Shown here in pieces: positions 48,380 through 60,468 of a stretch of DNA of 64,000 nucleotides. The DNA is from Vicugna pacos. Lineage: Eukaryota; Chordata; Mammalia; Artiodactyla; Camelidae. Under the pieces are notes generated by a model. The model was not told the origin of the DNA and did not search any database. It was given only the letters and a program-made list of their open reading frames with translations. The stretch spans positions 103,890,257 to 103,954,256 of the forward strand of contig NC_132989.1 in assembly GCF_048564905.1 (NCBI RefSeq), in the 5' to 3' direction. Within the stretch, counting starts at the first letter, position 1. The number at the start of each line of letters is the position of its first letter. A program made the position numbers and the translations under genes.

Positions 48380-48940
48380 TTTGTTATGTTAATTAGGGTA
48401 CTTCAGGACATTTACCTCAAGGTGGGGTCTGGTTGCCAGAAGAACCAACTGTGTTTAGGAAGTTGGAACTTTCAGTCCTATCTCCCCATCCCCATCTCAA
48501 GAGAGAGGAGAAGCACTCGAGGTTGAATTAATTTCCAGTGGCCAATGGTTTAATTTAACCTTGCCTATGCAATGAAAGCTCCATAAAAACCCAAAAGGAT
48601 TAAGTTAGGAAGGTTTCTGGGTTAGTGAACACGTGGAGATTTGGAGAAAGTGACATGCTTGAAGAGGGCATGGAAGCTCTGAACTCTTTCCCTATACCTT
48701 GTCCTATGTATTTCTTTCTCTGGCTGTTCCTGAGTTGTATCCTTTTACAATAAACTAGTATCTAGTAAGCAAAACGTGGTATTCTGGGCTTACTGTGTTT
48801 GAAGGGGTGGGAGATCTGGTAGAACTGAGCTCTCAGCCTATGGAACCTGATGCCATTTCAGGGTAGATAGTGTCAGAATTGAGTTGAATATTAGAACACT
48901 CAGCTGGTGCACTGAGAATTGTTTGGGTGTATGTGGGGGT
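48380..48940 (+). mobile_element. Solo LTR, broken fossil
   Basis: It has the order of a retroviral-type LTR: 'tggccaatggtttaattt', a TATA-like 'tccataaaaacccaaaagga' near 48581, 'gagggcatggaagctctgaa', a poly(A) signal 'caataaact' near 48748, and the 3' phrase 'gatagtgtcagaattgagtt'. It matches in gestalt a mammal-wide LTR with 'gcctccataaaaacccaaaaggac'. No internal region adjoins it. The family name needs a library search. Confidence 0.65.
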
Positions 48941-48944
48941 GCTG

Positions 48945-49193
48945 ATCTGGAATAACCAGACTGCCAGATATTTCTCCAGCAAAGATGGGTTTATTTGGAA
49001 TCAGCAGAGAATTGCAATTCAGGGTCTGCAACTATGGCGAGCCACGTATGCAAGTCCTTGCCAGGCAAGGGAAGAACACTTTTACAGAGAGAGAGAAGAA
49101 AATTCGGAGGGCTATTTAAACAAAGAGCCTATGGCTTTTCATTGGCTGATTCCTTGCCATGAAAGAATAGTCTGTCAACCTCTCCCTCTACAG

Positions 49194-49200
<7 letters not shown>
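48945..49200 (-). mobile_element. LTR-like remnant, antisense (tentative)
   Basis: 'gatgggtttatttggaatca' sits where an antisense poly(A) signal would be expected, followed by 'ccttgccaggcaagggaaga' and 'cttttcattggctgattcct'. This is the style of antisense LTR 3' halves. Family and ends uncertain. Confidence 0.35.

Positions 49201-49223
<23 letters not shown>
49193..49223. repeat. (AC)n microsatellite
   Basis: About 13 AC units with one interruption. Confidence 0.95.
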
Positions 49224-49224
<1 letters not shown>

Positions 49225-49261
49225 GGAAATTCATTCTCAGAGCATAAATAACTATATATTT

Positions 49262-49645
49262 AATACTGCATATTATTTAAACAATTCAACTGAGTAAATT
49301 TGAAGATTAAATTGGCTTTATTCAATGAGTTATGAATCAGGTAGCATCCCACTGAGCAAGCAGAAAGGAGCTCAAAGGAACTATACAAAGTGGAATAATT
49401 TTATAGGTATAAGGGAGAAGGAAATGGAAAAAGTAGATTATCTCATCTTGCTTTGGGAGTGGAAAGGGCCTATGTGACAGATTACTTCATTGGTACTGAC
49501 CAGAAAATTCCAGACCAACCGATTAAGACTATATTCCTGGGGGAAGTTATAACTACAAGTTGGTTAGGAATTGAGTCTTGATTTGCTGACATGGAGCTAA
49601 GCACAAGTGACTCCATTTTGAGCCTATCATTTCTTTTTTAACAAG
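49262..49645 (-). mobile_element. LTR-like remnant, antisense
   Basis: 'ggctttattcaatgagttat', 'catcccactgagcaagcaga', 'ggaataattttataggtata', 'ttcattggtactgaccagaa' and 'acaagtgactccattttgag' follow the order of a known antisense LTR type. A broken fossil next to two others. Confidence 0.55.
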
Positions 49646-50090
49646 ATATGTGAGAATGTAAGTTACCTAGAGCTTTTACATCACATTGCAGAGGAATTTA
49701 GTGAAATATGCATAGCCATGCTCAAATTATCTTAAGCATAAGCAAATGGTATCTTCAATCTTTCTCATAAGTGTTTTATGTACATATGCAAATAGTGTAG
49801 AAAACTATTTTTATATGTGAATTATTTACTAGAATAGCAATCATTTGAGTATTTAAAGAGTATATTTTAGCAGCTTCTATGGATTTATTGTGATTTACAG
49901 TGAGAGACTGTAGACAGCATATGAAAAATGTTGTACATGTTTTTTCCCTCCACATCTAAATTTAAGAACTTCAATAATGCCTGCATAATTTGGTAATATT
50001 TCCTCATGTATTTGATTGTTAAAAAGACCCATGCTGTTATCATCAACTAGCTTAGATGATATACTTCAGTCAGAGAATAACATAAATGCC

Positions 50091-50490
50091 TGTCTTAGTC
50101 ATCTTAGGTTGCCGTAACATAACAGACTGGGTTGCTTAAACAACATTAATCAGAAATTACTTTTCTCACAGTTTTGGAAGCTGGAAGTCTGAGGTCAGGG
50201 TGATAGCATAGTTGCTTTCTGGTGAGAGCTCTCTTCCCAGCTTGTACATGGCTGCCTTTTAGCTATCTCCTCACATAGCTTTCCCTTGGTACATGCGGGT
50301 ACAGAGAAAGGGAGCTCTCGGGCATCTCTTCTTATAAGGACACAAATCCTATTGGATACGGGACCCACTCTTACAGCCTCATTAAGCCTTAATTACTTCT
50401 TTAGAGATTCTTCTTTAAAATACAACCATGCTAGGGATTTCAACACGTGAATGTGGGGCGGGGGAGGACACAAACATTCAGTCCATAACA
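50091..50490 (-). mobile_element. MLT1-type (ERVL-MaLR) LTR, antisense
   Basis: The plus strand begins 'tgtcttagtcatcttaggtt' and ends 'gtccataaca'. In between are 'cagactgggttgcttaaaca', 'ctcacagttttggaagctgg', 'tcttcttataaggacacaaa' and 'cctcattaagccttaattac', which are the MLT1 landmarks in order. TG...CA ends are intact and five-base flanks 'atgcc' and 'atgtc' are near-identical, as expected of a target duplication. A solo LTR of early-mammal age. Confidence 0.85.
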
Positions 50491-52004
50491 ATGTCAGAGC
50501 ACATAATTTTGCTTATGATAGTAGGTACAGAGGAGCCATGTTGGAAAAACTCAGGTCATCTGTGAAGCATACATAAAGTGATATTATACAGAAGGTTTCT
50601 TTGGCAATTTCAGGGAAACTTTAGTTATTATGATTTATTGCCATTGAAAATATATATTATACCTAGTATGACTGACAGAATTTTGGATAATTGCCACAGC
50701 TACCTTAAATGGATCTACCATGTTTAAGTAGTATTGGTATACAATTATCTTCCAGAACTAAAAAAATCACAATCATATTTATTTTGTACAACTATAATTA
50801 ACTCCAGAATTCAAACTTCTTTGTTTATATACAAGTTTTAAATGATATGCAAAACTTTGATTTGTAAATATATAATACAGTTTTATAGTAATTTACATTT
50901 ACTTGCCTTTTTTATAAGGTATGTCTTTGTTTTATTACTAGGTAGTATTGGTAAGGTCAGTAACAATCTTCTCGATTTCTATGCAATTGCTTTAAAGTCG
51001 CCAGGCTTTCCACATCACTAGCTCTCACTCTCTGCTCCTGACTCCTGTCTGGAGGGAGGCCATGTCTTTCTCTCTGCGTCCCTTTCCTTCTTCATTTCAA
51101 GAGTCTCAATGCTGTTTTCTAGGAGTTTGGTGACCACCAATAAACTCTTTAGTAGATGTTTTTGGTGATATTATTTTGATACATTCCTGTTTGCTAAAAA
51201 TGCACATGCTAAATACATTGAATAGTTAAAATATACTCTGCAGGCATGATGGAGAAATGTTTTACAAAGAGACCCCTGTGAAGGAAAGAACAACTCCTTG
51301 TTTGAGTGATTGTTCATGCACAGATAACTCAAGAAGTAGGTGAAATTAACAACCTGGATCCATAGAAATAAGCCATTCATTCATTTTTTCAACAATCATT
51401 TTTTTTCCAAACGGACTATGGGGGAAAAACTGACATTAAAAAAAAATAAGAGGAGATTGTGAATTTAAGTAAAACAAAAATAAGTGTCATTTTCTTTTGG
51501 GGTGTTTGGATAGATGAATAAGTGCTATTCATAGAAGACAAAGGAAGTCAAATAGCTCTTGTCATCAAAAAGAAGACAAAATGGCTAAAGAAACGTTAAA
51601 ATACTTCTCTGGTAAAAACATGAGACTGCCTTAGAAGAATGATCTTTAATTTATTTAAGCAAAATAAAGATTTTTCTGTGTCTATAATTATTTTGGATAA
51701 ATATTTTACTATCAAAAATGACTATTTTAAAAGTATCTTGTATTTTCTTGTTAAACTTCCCATTCTTACAGTTTTCCCTTGAATTTTTCCTTTATTACAG
51801 AAAATACTTTCTGAGCATATAGCAGATGCCAGAATTTAACAAGTACAAAATCAACAGAAATACAATTACTAGATTTACCCAGAAATATACAAGAGTTCTG
51901 TGACTTCGTGCAAGACATTATAAACTAGAAAGAATGGAAATATTTGAATGTAGGGATAGAAATAAATAAGTTTTAAATAGAAAATGTCAGGTAGCACTCG
52001 ACAT
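50491..52004. other. Unassigned sequence
   Basis: No gene seen. A short C/T-rich, GC-richer patch at about 51000-51150 ends 'accaccaataaactcttt', which could be a poly(A) region of another old element. Not enough to call. Confidence 0.45.
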
Positions 52005-52340
52005 ATGTTAATGAGAATCTTTGTTGCAAACAGCAGAACCAACTGGCTACCTTAATCAGGAAATATTTCATCGGAAAAATATATTTTAAAAAATCCATAG
52101 TCCCTAAGTAATGACACAAAATAGGACCAACAATGGTAGACAGCAAGGGAGGCTTGGAGAGCAGAAACAGGCACCAACATGTTGCTGATCAGGTGGTGAG
52201 ACCATCGCCCTGTTCTCATTCCCTCTGGGTGCAGTACATCTTCTCATTCGGTCTCACCTTGTCCTTTTGTCTATATGCCCTTGCTGTAATCCCACAGGAT
52301 GGAAAGTAATAGTTGTCAATCTTAGGTTACCCTTCTTCTA
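52005..52340. repeat. Ancient interspersed repeat candidate
   Basis: 'gttgcaaacagcagaaccaa' and 'ctggctaccttaatcaggaa' recall a dispersed mammalian repeat ('gttgcaagcaacagaaacc ... ctggctagcttaagcag'). Family unnamed. Confidence 0.35.
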
Positions 52341-53004
52341 GCTTCAGGGGTGAAGAGGAGGGTTTTTCTAATATTGAGTAGAAAAACTAAGTTAAAATAA
52401 AGCAAATTCTCTATTCAGTACATAAAGGACATAATTAATGTTGAAAAAACTGATACTATGAGGGGGTTATTTTGAATAATTATTTTTAAGAATGCAAAAG
52501 AACAAAAAAGGTATTTTAAAAAGTAAATGAATATACATATATAGATTCAGAAGTTTAAATCTAATTCAAGTATGGGACGTTTCAGAAGATGAAACAGAAA
52601 GAGAGTAATAGTGGCAATAATCAAACAGTTGAATTAATCATTTCTCAATTGTAAAAATATTTGAATCAGCTACATTAAAAATAATCTTTTTTATTTGATA
52701 AGATTATCAAATATAAAATAAAGAAAAAATGGTTTTTCTCACAGGAACAAAATTCAATTCACATTATTCTTTTCTGCAAATCTCAGTGCTCCACTCAGAA
52801 AATGATTTTTTTAAAAAGGAATCCATAAATGATGTAACAATATCAATAAAATTGTCATCTATTCAACTATTAAGACAAAAGAAATTATTTCCAGATATAA
52901 AAATAAAAAAAGAAAGCCAAATATGTCTTTCACTGAAAACTATCTTGAAAATGAAATATAACACTAACTGATAAAATATTAAAGAAAAAAGGACAATGAA
53001 AAGG

Positions 53005-53215
53005 AGTCCTCATAGATAAACAACAAGTTCCTACTATATAGCACAGGGAACTATATTCAATATCCTGTAGTAACTTACGTTGAAAAAGAATATGAAAATG
53101 AATATATGTATGTTCATGTATGACTGAAGCATTATGCTGTTCACCGGAAATTGACACAACATTGTAAACTGACTATAATACTTCAATAAAATATACATAT
53201 ATACAAAAAAAAGGA
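53005..53215 (+). mobile_element. L1 3' UTR end, 5'-truncated
   Basis: 'aacaacaagttcctactata', 'tagcacagggaactatattc', 'aatatcctgtagtaacttac', 'gacacaacattgtaaactga' and 'tacttcaataaaat' plus an A-rich tail form a cetartiodactyl-type L1 3' end of about 210 bp. No ORF2 is included. Confidence 0.87.
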
Positions 53216-53467
53216 GTCTTCAAATACATAAATATAAAATGCTAATTATAAATAATCTTTGTAAATGTAGTCACAACATTGAATAAAAACAATGATAATA
53301 TTTTAGAAGTAATTATTATATCTCAAAGTAAGTTAATCTAAGGATATAAACCCAATTATTACAAAAATCATTTAATTTAGAATAATTAAATGTCAAGTAT
53401 ATTTATTTTCTTATCAAAGGTTCAGGACAATTGAACTTATCTTTGCTCTTAATTTAATCATATATGT

Positions 53468-53480
53468 CCCATTGTATTTT
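53468..53480. repeat. Target-site duplication, left copy
   Basis: 'cccattgtatttt' pairs with 'cccattgtgtttt' at 54343-54355 (12 of 13). Confidence 0.85.
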
Positions 53481-54342
53481 TTAATTTAATTATAGTTGAT
53501 TTACAACATTATAGTAGTTTCAGGTGTACAGCATAGTGAATCAGTATTTTTGCAGATTAAACCCATTATAAATTATTACAAGCTGATGGGTATAATTTCC
53601 TGTGCTATATAATGTATCCTTGTTGCTTATCTATTTTATGCACAGAAGTTTATATCTGTTGACCCTATACACCTAATTTGTCTCTCCTCCCTTCCCTCTC
53701 GCCTTTCAAGTTTGTTTTCTACATATGTAAGTTTGTTTCTGTTTTGCATATACATTCATTTGTATCATTTTTAGATTTTATATATAAGTGAGAAGACACA
53801 CAGATGGGTAATAGGCACATGAAAAGATGCTCAACATCATTAATTATTAGCCATATGCAAATCAGGACATCAATGGGCTATCACCTCACACTTGTCAGAA
53901 TGGCTATCATCAAAAAGTCCACAAATAACAAATGTTGGTAAAGATGTGAAGACCTACACTGTAGGTAGGTATGCAAATTGGTGCAGACACTACAGAAAAC
54001 AGTATGGAGATTCCTCAAAAATTTAAACATAGAACTACTGTATGATCCAGGAATTCCACTCCTGGGTATACATCTGGAAAAAACAAAAACACTAATTCAA
54101 AAAGATACATGCACCTCAATGTTCATAGCAGTACTACTTACTATAGCCAAGACACGGAAGCAACCCAAGGGCTCATTAGCGGACAAATGGATAAAGAAGA
54201 CGTGGTTATATATACAATGAAATACTACCCAGCCATTAAAATGAGTGAAAGTTTACCATTTGCAGCAACATGGATGGATCCAGAGAATACTGCTCTTAGT
54301 AAAATAAGTCAGTGGAGAAAGACAAATACTGTATGATAATAC
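53481..54342 (-). mobile_element. L1 with inverted 5' segment (twin priming)
   Basis: From 53481 to about 53793 the plus strand is an antisense L1 3' UTR ('tatagttgatttacaacatt', 'tttcaggtgtacagcatagt', 'tgttgcttatctattttatg'). From about 53794 it flips to sense ORF2: [39 protein letters not shown] and WIKKTW, ending near 54342 at 'gacaaatactgtatgataat'. That end abuts, in L1 coordinates, the start of the antisense piece ('tcacttatatataaaatct' on the minus strand). Duplications flank both ends. Dead copy. Confidence 0.94.
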
Positions 54343-54355
54343 CCCATTGTGTTTT
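54343..54355. repeat. Target-site duplication, right copy
   Basis: 'cccattgtgtttt' directly after the flipped ORF2 piece; pairs with 53468-53480. Confidence 0.85.
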
Positions 54356-55929
54356 GCATGAAAAAAACTACCACTACCAACATAAAAACGCTTTTTTCTC
54401 TACCAAGCTTATCCAGAAGCTTAGAGTGATAGTACATACAGAAAAGTACATGAGACAAAAATCAGTAATTACTTAATATCTAAATATATTAAAAGAATTT
54501 TTAAAATTTAGAGTAAAGCTCAAGGTACAAATGTTTTATGTAAATATGAGAAAGACAAACAGGAATGTTACCATTTGTTATTCATAGACAGTAGAATTAG
54601 ACTTTTATTAATTTATATATCCTAAATCTCAAGATTTTCTACTCTGACCAATTTTTTAATCAGAAAAACAACAAACAGTAAAGGTATTAAATTAATACAT
54701 TTTTAAAAGGTGTGAAATTAAATAGCAGAAGTATATATTCACATTGCAAATTTCAACATCATTACTTTTATAAGAAAATAAATCCAAATCAATCAGGTGA
54801 TTTTTCACTTCATGTATTTTTACTTAGGGATGAGTATCATATAAACTAAAAAGTAAAATGTCTAATTCAAGATCATATTAGATAATGATATATTGATATT
54901 TTAGAAAAAGTTATTAATATACATACCCAAGATTTTTATTTACTTCTTGGCACAATGCTTTCACAAAATCATTATTTGGGTTATTTTTATTTGCCACTTA
55001 GACATTTTCACAAGAAGAATTTAATGTGTTATTCAGTTTATCAGTCAAATCAAGTTATAGAAAGCCCTAAATATATTTGTATTCACCAAAGTCTATCAAG
55101 TGTCTGGACAAGTGATATGCAATAAACTTCCTACAATGATGGAAACTGTATCTTTGCTGTCTAGTATAGTAGCCCCATTCTTCTATGTATATGAAATGTG
55201 GCTAGAGTGACTAAGGAAATATATCATTATTTTTCTTTCATCTTAATTAGTATAAATTTAAATTTATAATAGTTTCATGTGGGTAGTAGCCACTGCCTTG
55301 TGCAATACAGGTCCTTTATTACATAATACATTATTCTTCATGTATATCATGTGTCAATGCTCTCCATTTATGTTTTTCACATATAACATTATAATTAAGA
55401 ACCAACAATGTCTTTTAAATAGCAATAAGTTAGATTCTGAAAGTCTTGTTTTCTTGTTACAGTTTCTGTAATTAATTAGAATTAATTAATTAGAATTTGA
55501 GTTAATTAATTCAGATATATGCTACTTTTAAAAATGAGTTTGTTATCTATAAAATGTTCAGTTAATATAAGTATTCACTAATGGATCATTTATCTCTAAG
55601 AATCCACAATTACCTGATATATCTAAGACATATGTAATAATGTATAAGAATTTGTAATTCTGGAATCCACAGATGGGTGTAATAATCTGGACATGGTGCT
55701 CATAACATTAGACTAAAATTGCTCATTTCATAAATAGAGAAAATAATGAGTAACTCAAAGATATCAGATGTTGATTTAAACAGTTTCTGGAACACAGTCA
55801 AAAGCCAGTAATTCTGTTATTTTTGACATATGGCAGAGACTTAATTTTTCCACAGAAGTCTTCTTCCTTATTGCACCAGGACTACTGACTTCTTGCAAGC
55901 ATATTTCTTACCTTGGTTTGTAAACAGGT
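54356..55929. other. Unassigned AT-rich sequence
   Basis: No gene seen. A small cluster of 'attaatta' repeats is at about 55470-55515. Confidence 0.5.
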
Positions 55930-56170
55930 ATGGTTTTATGACTAACTATGGCTGCTGGGTTGTGTGTGGAAATAATATGCACAGATTATAGGCCACCTCT
56001 TTAAAAGGAGGATTGGCCTTCACTTCCTTTATCCTACAAGCTACAAGGCAGAAACAGTGAACCAGCTGGCAGTGCAAACCAGTATAACAGCTTAGGGAGT
56101 GTTTTACAAGTGAGACATATCCCAAGAAGTTAAATGTCCCTGTGGAACGGAGCTTTCTACTCACTATGGA
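55930..56170. repeat. Ancient repeat candidate
   Basis: 'gccacctctttaaaaggagg', 'ttcacttcctttatcctaca' and 'agctacaaggcagaaacagt' recall a common mammalian repeat ('gcctttaaaagggagg ... ttccttcttgctggctggaatgcag'). Weak. Confidence 0.3.
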
Positions 56171-56639
56171 CCATCAAATATCCTCTGCAATATTACATAA
56201 GAAGGAAGAGATATTCATTTGTGCTGGAACTCTTTGTTACGGAGGTTTAACTTATACTCCATGAATACATGAAATTGATACTTGAAAACATGATGCTTTC
56301 ATAACCAAACAAATCTAAAATATGTAGCACTGGCTTAGCAGTTGGCATGCAAGGAATACATATAATGCAGGATAGAAAGTTTATCTTGGCAAACAGGTGG
56401 TAAAACTGTCACTCATGTATGGACACAGAGCATATGTAGAACACAGATGATGTGCTGATTGAACCTGTAATGATTAAAAAAAAAAAAACCCTAAAATTAT
56501 TGGTACTCCTTGATGGTTCTGGCAGATATCAGAAAGGGAATGATTCAGGGAAAATCAGTTAATTTACAAGCAGAAATGGAAGAAATTCAGCTCTGCTCTA
56601 GGAAAATGTCTATGCATATGGCCTACAATTTAAATTGAC

Positions 56640-57240
56640 TGAAATTTCGATAATGTTGAGCCTCAGCAGTGGAAAAGCCAAAGGCTTCTGAAGCCCAAGC
56701 AGCAGGAGATAGCACTGTCATTCAGTGTTTTTCTAGAGCCTCCAGTTAAGCATCAGACAGCGGGAGCCGGCTCAGCTGCAAAAAAGAGATTAATGGTGTT
56801 GCTCTCCCCAACTCATTCCAAGCTCGCTGTTTCAGCTGGCCTCTCAAGAATTGTGACCAGATGTGATCTGCGAGTGTCAAAACCATGAGAAGCAAATAAA
56901 CCAAAAGCCTCTGAGGGGATCTGCATCCCTGAAGAAACATAAACCACAATCCCAAGGCTGAAATGTCTGTTCAGTCCACGGACGTCGGTGCCCACTTTAG
57001 AAAAGGCCAAAGAGGATAATTGACAAGAAAGAGCCTTCTACAGGGGAAAGCCAGGCTCTGTGGAGGGTAATGGAAAAGAGAATTTTTAAAGGCTAGGTCT
57101 AGGGTTGCCAGATGGATAATCATGGAAATTTCTCTATGCAGGGCAGGGAGTTTCACAGTTACTACCCACAGAGGTTGATAAATGCTATAAAATATTGACT
57201 GCAGTATGCTTTCCATACTTTGCCCTCCCCCTTTTTTCAG
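56640..57240. promoter_or_regulatory. Candidate conserved noncoding element
   Basis: This block is GC-richer than its surroundings, holds no recognised repeat and keeps about eight CpGs (for example 56761, 56768, 56871, 56979-56987) in a window otherwise poor in them. The core 56750-57010 has 'caaataaac' (56893-56901) and 'cataaacc' (Forkhead-like), 'gagattaat' (homeobox-like) and an E-box 'cagctg' (56834-56839). These short motifs are common by chance; CpG retention and absence of repeats are the better arguments. There is no splice-framed exon. An enhancer role is inference. Confidence 0.35.
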
Positions 57241-57539
57241 TTATCTTGCTCATTCTTCACCAATTTATATTGGGTGGAGCAGATAATGTGTCTTTTAAGT
57301 AAAGATCACCAGGAAATGAAGAGCCGTTCCTTGAGTGGCTGCAAAGTACAATGCCTCTCCGGAGAACCTGCAGGACGACGTCCATTCAGCAACTAGTAAG
57401 TTCTTTGAAGAGTGACTGGCAGTGACATATATAGAAACTTGAACAGACTGAAGGGGATATTTTTAACGGAGTCCTATTTTCTCCCTGATCTTTTTCTTTT
57501 AGTAATAGAATACACCAGTTTCAAATGAGCAATTGGCCA

Positions 57540-57880
57540 CACAGCACTGGTCCACCCACGTCTCCCTTGCATCTAATGGCAGTGGCTATGTAGCAATGTT
57601 CTGGTCACTGGGATGCAAAAATGAGACAGGCAACTTTTGTGGATCATATCCATAGAAGGAAGCCTTCTATCTACTCTTTCCTATCTTGCCCTCTATCTAC
57701 TTCTTCCTTTTTCTTGCAAGCTGCAGCAGTGATATATTATGAATGCTTTAGTTTTGACCATGTAAATGAGTAAAACACTGTAAGGCACAACAGAACTACA
57801 AGAGTAAAGAAACCTGAATTCCAGGGTGACCTCTTACAACAGAGCCAGCTATTCACTCTGGTCAGCCCATTTTTCTGGAC
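57540..57880. repeat. Ancient repeat candidate
   Basis: 'ctggtcactgggatgcaaaa', 'cttcctttttcttgcaagct' and 'aagaaacctgaattccaggg' follow the order of the same dispersed mammalian repeat type suggested at 55930-56170. Family unnamed. Confidence 0.35.
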
Positions 57881-58199
57881 CTAATCTGATTTTCTAGTTT
57901 CAATCATGGCATACCATTTAAATTCCATATATGACAAGGTTTTCCTTATCTCTGAAGTGCAAGAAGTTTACAATATATATTCTATATGGGTATTTCTGCA
58001 ATGTAGTGTGAAATTTCAATCTATAGATTCAAGATTTTTTCCCTTCATTTCTAACTTTATTATTATTCAAGTAGGTAAGTATGTTCTCACTAGCCAATAT
58101 TTCAATATTCTTGGAAATGTGTTTTTTTTATGGTATGTTGGTTTTATATTGTTATTAATATTTCTATTGCTGCTATTAATATTTCTATTTTCTATTTCT

Positions 58200-58690
58200 A
58201 ATATGAACTTAGTGGGTTAAAACATCATAAAATATTATCTTATAGATAATTAATTGGGTAAGAAGTCCAACACAGGTCTAAATACTGGGCTAAAATCAAG
58301 GTGTTGGCAAGTCTGCAATGCTTTCTGGAGGCTGTAGAGAACAATCTGTTATTTTGTCTTTTATAGCTTCTAGAAGATCCCTGAATCTAGCATCTCCTGA
58401 TTTCTTCCTTCATTTTCAAAGCCATCAATTTGCATCTCTGACCTTTCCTCTGTCCTCACATTTCCTCTGTAGTTGTAGCCTTGGAAAGACCTTCTGTATT
58501 TCTGCATTTAAGGATTCACATGATTAGATAGGGCTTAACTAGATAACTGAGGAAGTCTCTCCATTTAAGGTCCATATCCTTAATCACATCCGCAAAGTCC
58601 CTTTTACCATGTTTAACATATCTATTCACAGGTTCTAAGGATTACGTTATAGAACCTTGGAGGGCTACTATTCTGCCTAATACTTTAACA
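58200..58690 (-). mobile_element. Ancient LTR-like repeat, antisense
   Basis: 'gggctaaaatcaaggtgttg', 'tttctggaggctgtagagaa', 'ccttaatcacatccgcaaag', 'tattcacaggttctaaggat' and 'ctactattctgcctaatac' give the ordered landmarks of a mammal-wide LTR-type repeat read antisense. A broken fossil; subfamily not assigned. Confidence 0.5.
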
Positions 58691-58835
58691 GGGTTTATTG
58701 TTCTCTTTCACTTGTTTCAAATATTTAAGGAATAATAAAAAACAATTCTATATAAAGTCTTTCCGAAATAATTGAGAAATGAGCACTTTCTAACTAACTT
58801 TATGGGCCAGAAGTACCTTAAACCAAAAGCAGACC

Positions 58836-58861
58836 AAAAAACAAAACAAAACAAAACAAAA
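58836..58861. repeat. (CAAAA)n short tandem repeat
   Basis: Four to five 'caaaa' units, bordered on both sides by 'ccaaaagcagac'-like sequence, suggesting a small local duplication that then expanded. Confidence 0.9.
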
Positions 58862-60455
58862 GCAGACTATGACAGTTCAAAATCCCTCAAACACATATGC
58901 AAAAATCCTTGAGATGATGTTTATACTATTCTGAATTTTCTAATAATGTCTTCAAAATGAGGGACTGAATCAGGTTTGGGTATTTATGTCTTCATATGTG
59001 TATCTAAAAACACTTCAGGAAATATTTTTCAGGTGGTCTGGACAGTCTTTGGGGCCTGCATAGCCTTTTGTAAAAGTAATATTTTGGTGTTCATTGCTTT
59101 TCTCTGTGGAGTATATACAGATATTTGGTTTCCGTGAACAAAAGCATGCAAAAATCCTTACTTTCTGCTGTATCATATAAAGATCAATGGGAGTTTAAAA
59201 TGAGCTACATGTTTCTTTGTCTCATCTGTATAGTTATAATTATTTTTCTTTGTAAGTTTTTTTTCTTTTTTCTAAGTATTGTTTTCTAAATATGACTACT
59301 TTCAAAATTAATTTGTTTCACCTAAACTCACAAGGATTTGAAGATACACCAAAATTAAATGCTAAAGCCAATCTTTACTCCTTAGCCAGAGGAAATATAT
59401 TGTTCTCTTTCTCACCTCTTCAATGTACAATGACTCAACCTTTCTTGTAAATTTGCTCAGTCTTTTATCCTGTCAGATCCATTTTTTTTTTCTGCCCATA
59501 CTCAGATTTCACATCAATGATTTAATCAATTAGTCTGACTTGAGACAGATACTTTTTGGAGACTAGAGAAGAGCAAAAGAAAAAAATTACTTTAAAGTTG
59601 TTTTACTCTGCAACATATGTTCAAATAAAATGTAGTTTAAATTTAAGTCATGACTGCTGGCTCGCTGGCTACAAAAAAGTTTCAACAACTATAATAGGTC
59701 TTACAGTAATTATACAATATAGAAAGAACCATTAACTGGAGATAGTAGGGGCTATGATTGTACATTATTGTTTCTCGGGGTATTATCAACTGTTACTAAA
59801 GTCTCCTACAGGTATACTAAAAATAAAATTAAGAAAATCTCAGAGAACAGCTTTAGTTTTCTAATATATGTTCTTCTCTTCAAAAGAAATTACATACTTT
59901 CTTGAGAGAGGTCATAAGACAAAAAAAATCAACTAAACTGAAAATTAAAACGATGGATAGAATTTTAAACATCTGGATGATAATCAATTGCTGAGTAATA
60001 AAGAGTAAAAGCAAATCATAAATCAAAAAAGACCAATATAACTGCCTCTTTTACAAAATTTTAATCTTAGATGTTGATTTCATTACATTCATTAACTATA
60101 TTGTCATATTTTCCCTTATGTGCTTTACTTTGAAAATGCATGCTCACTTCATATGGAATAAACACTACTAGTGACTGTTGATAACAACTATATTACTACC
60201 AATTAACCATAGTTATATATGCTAGGATACAACTAAATTATCGAATAATGAGGGCAGTAGTGAGGGTTATGTGACAAGTTAAGATTTTTCCGTAGCATTA
60301 GAAACCAATTCTGACTAATGGAGCTTAGTGGGATTTGGGGGAAAGATACTAATTTTTTGGTAGGTGCCTCTTTTCAAGTTAATATTCTGATGAAGATAAC
60401 TGTTATTCAGCTATATGCCCACTGATGTTGTTTGGACTATAGAATCTATTGGTAT
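58862..60455. other. Unassigned AT-rich sequence
   Basis: No gene or named repeat seen. Confidence 0.5.
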
Positions 60456-60468
60456 AAAAAATGATGTT
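60456..60468. repeat. Target-site duplication, left copy
   Basis: 'aaaaaatgatgtt' is repeated exactly at 60611-60623. The complement, TTTTTTAT across the left edge, fits the L1 endonuclease preference (TTTT/A). Confidence 0.92.

Noticed and set aside
50990-51150. Possible LTR 3' end or terminal exon ending in 'accaccaataaactcttt'
   Set aside because: A poly(A)-like signal alone is insufficient, and the upstream sequence matches nothing I can name.
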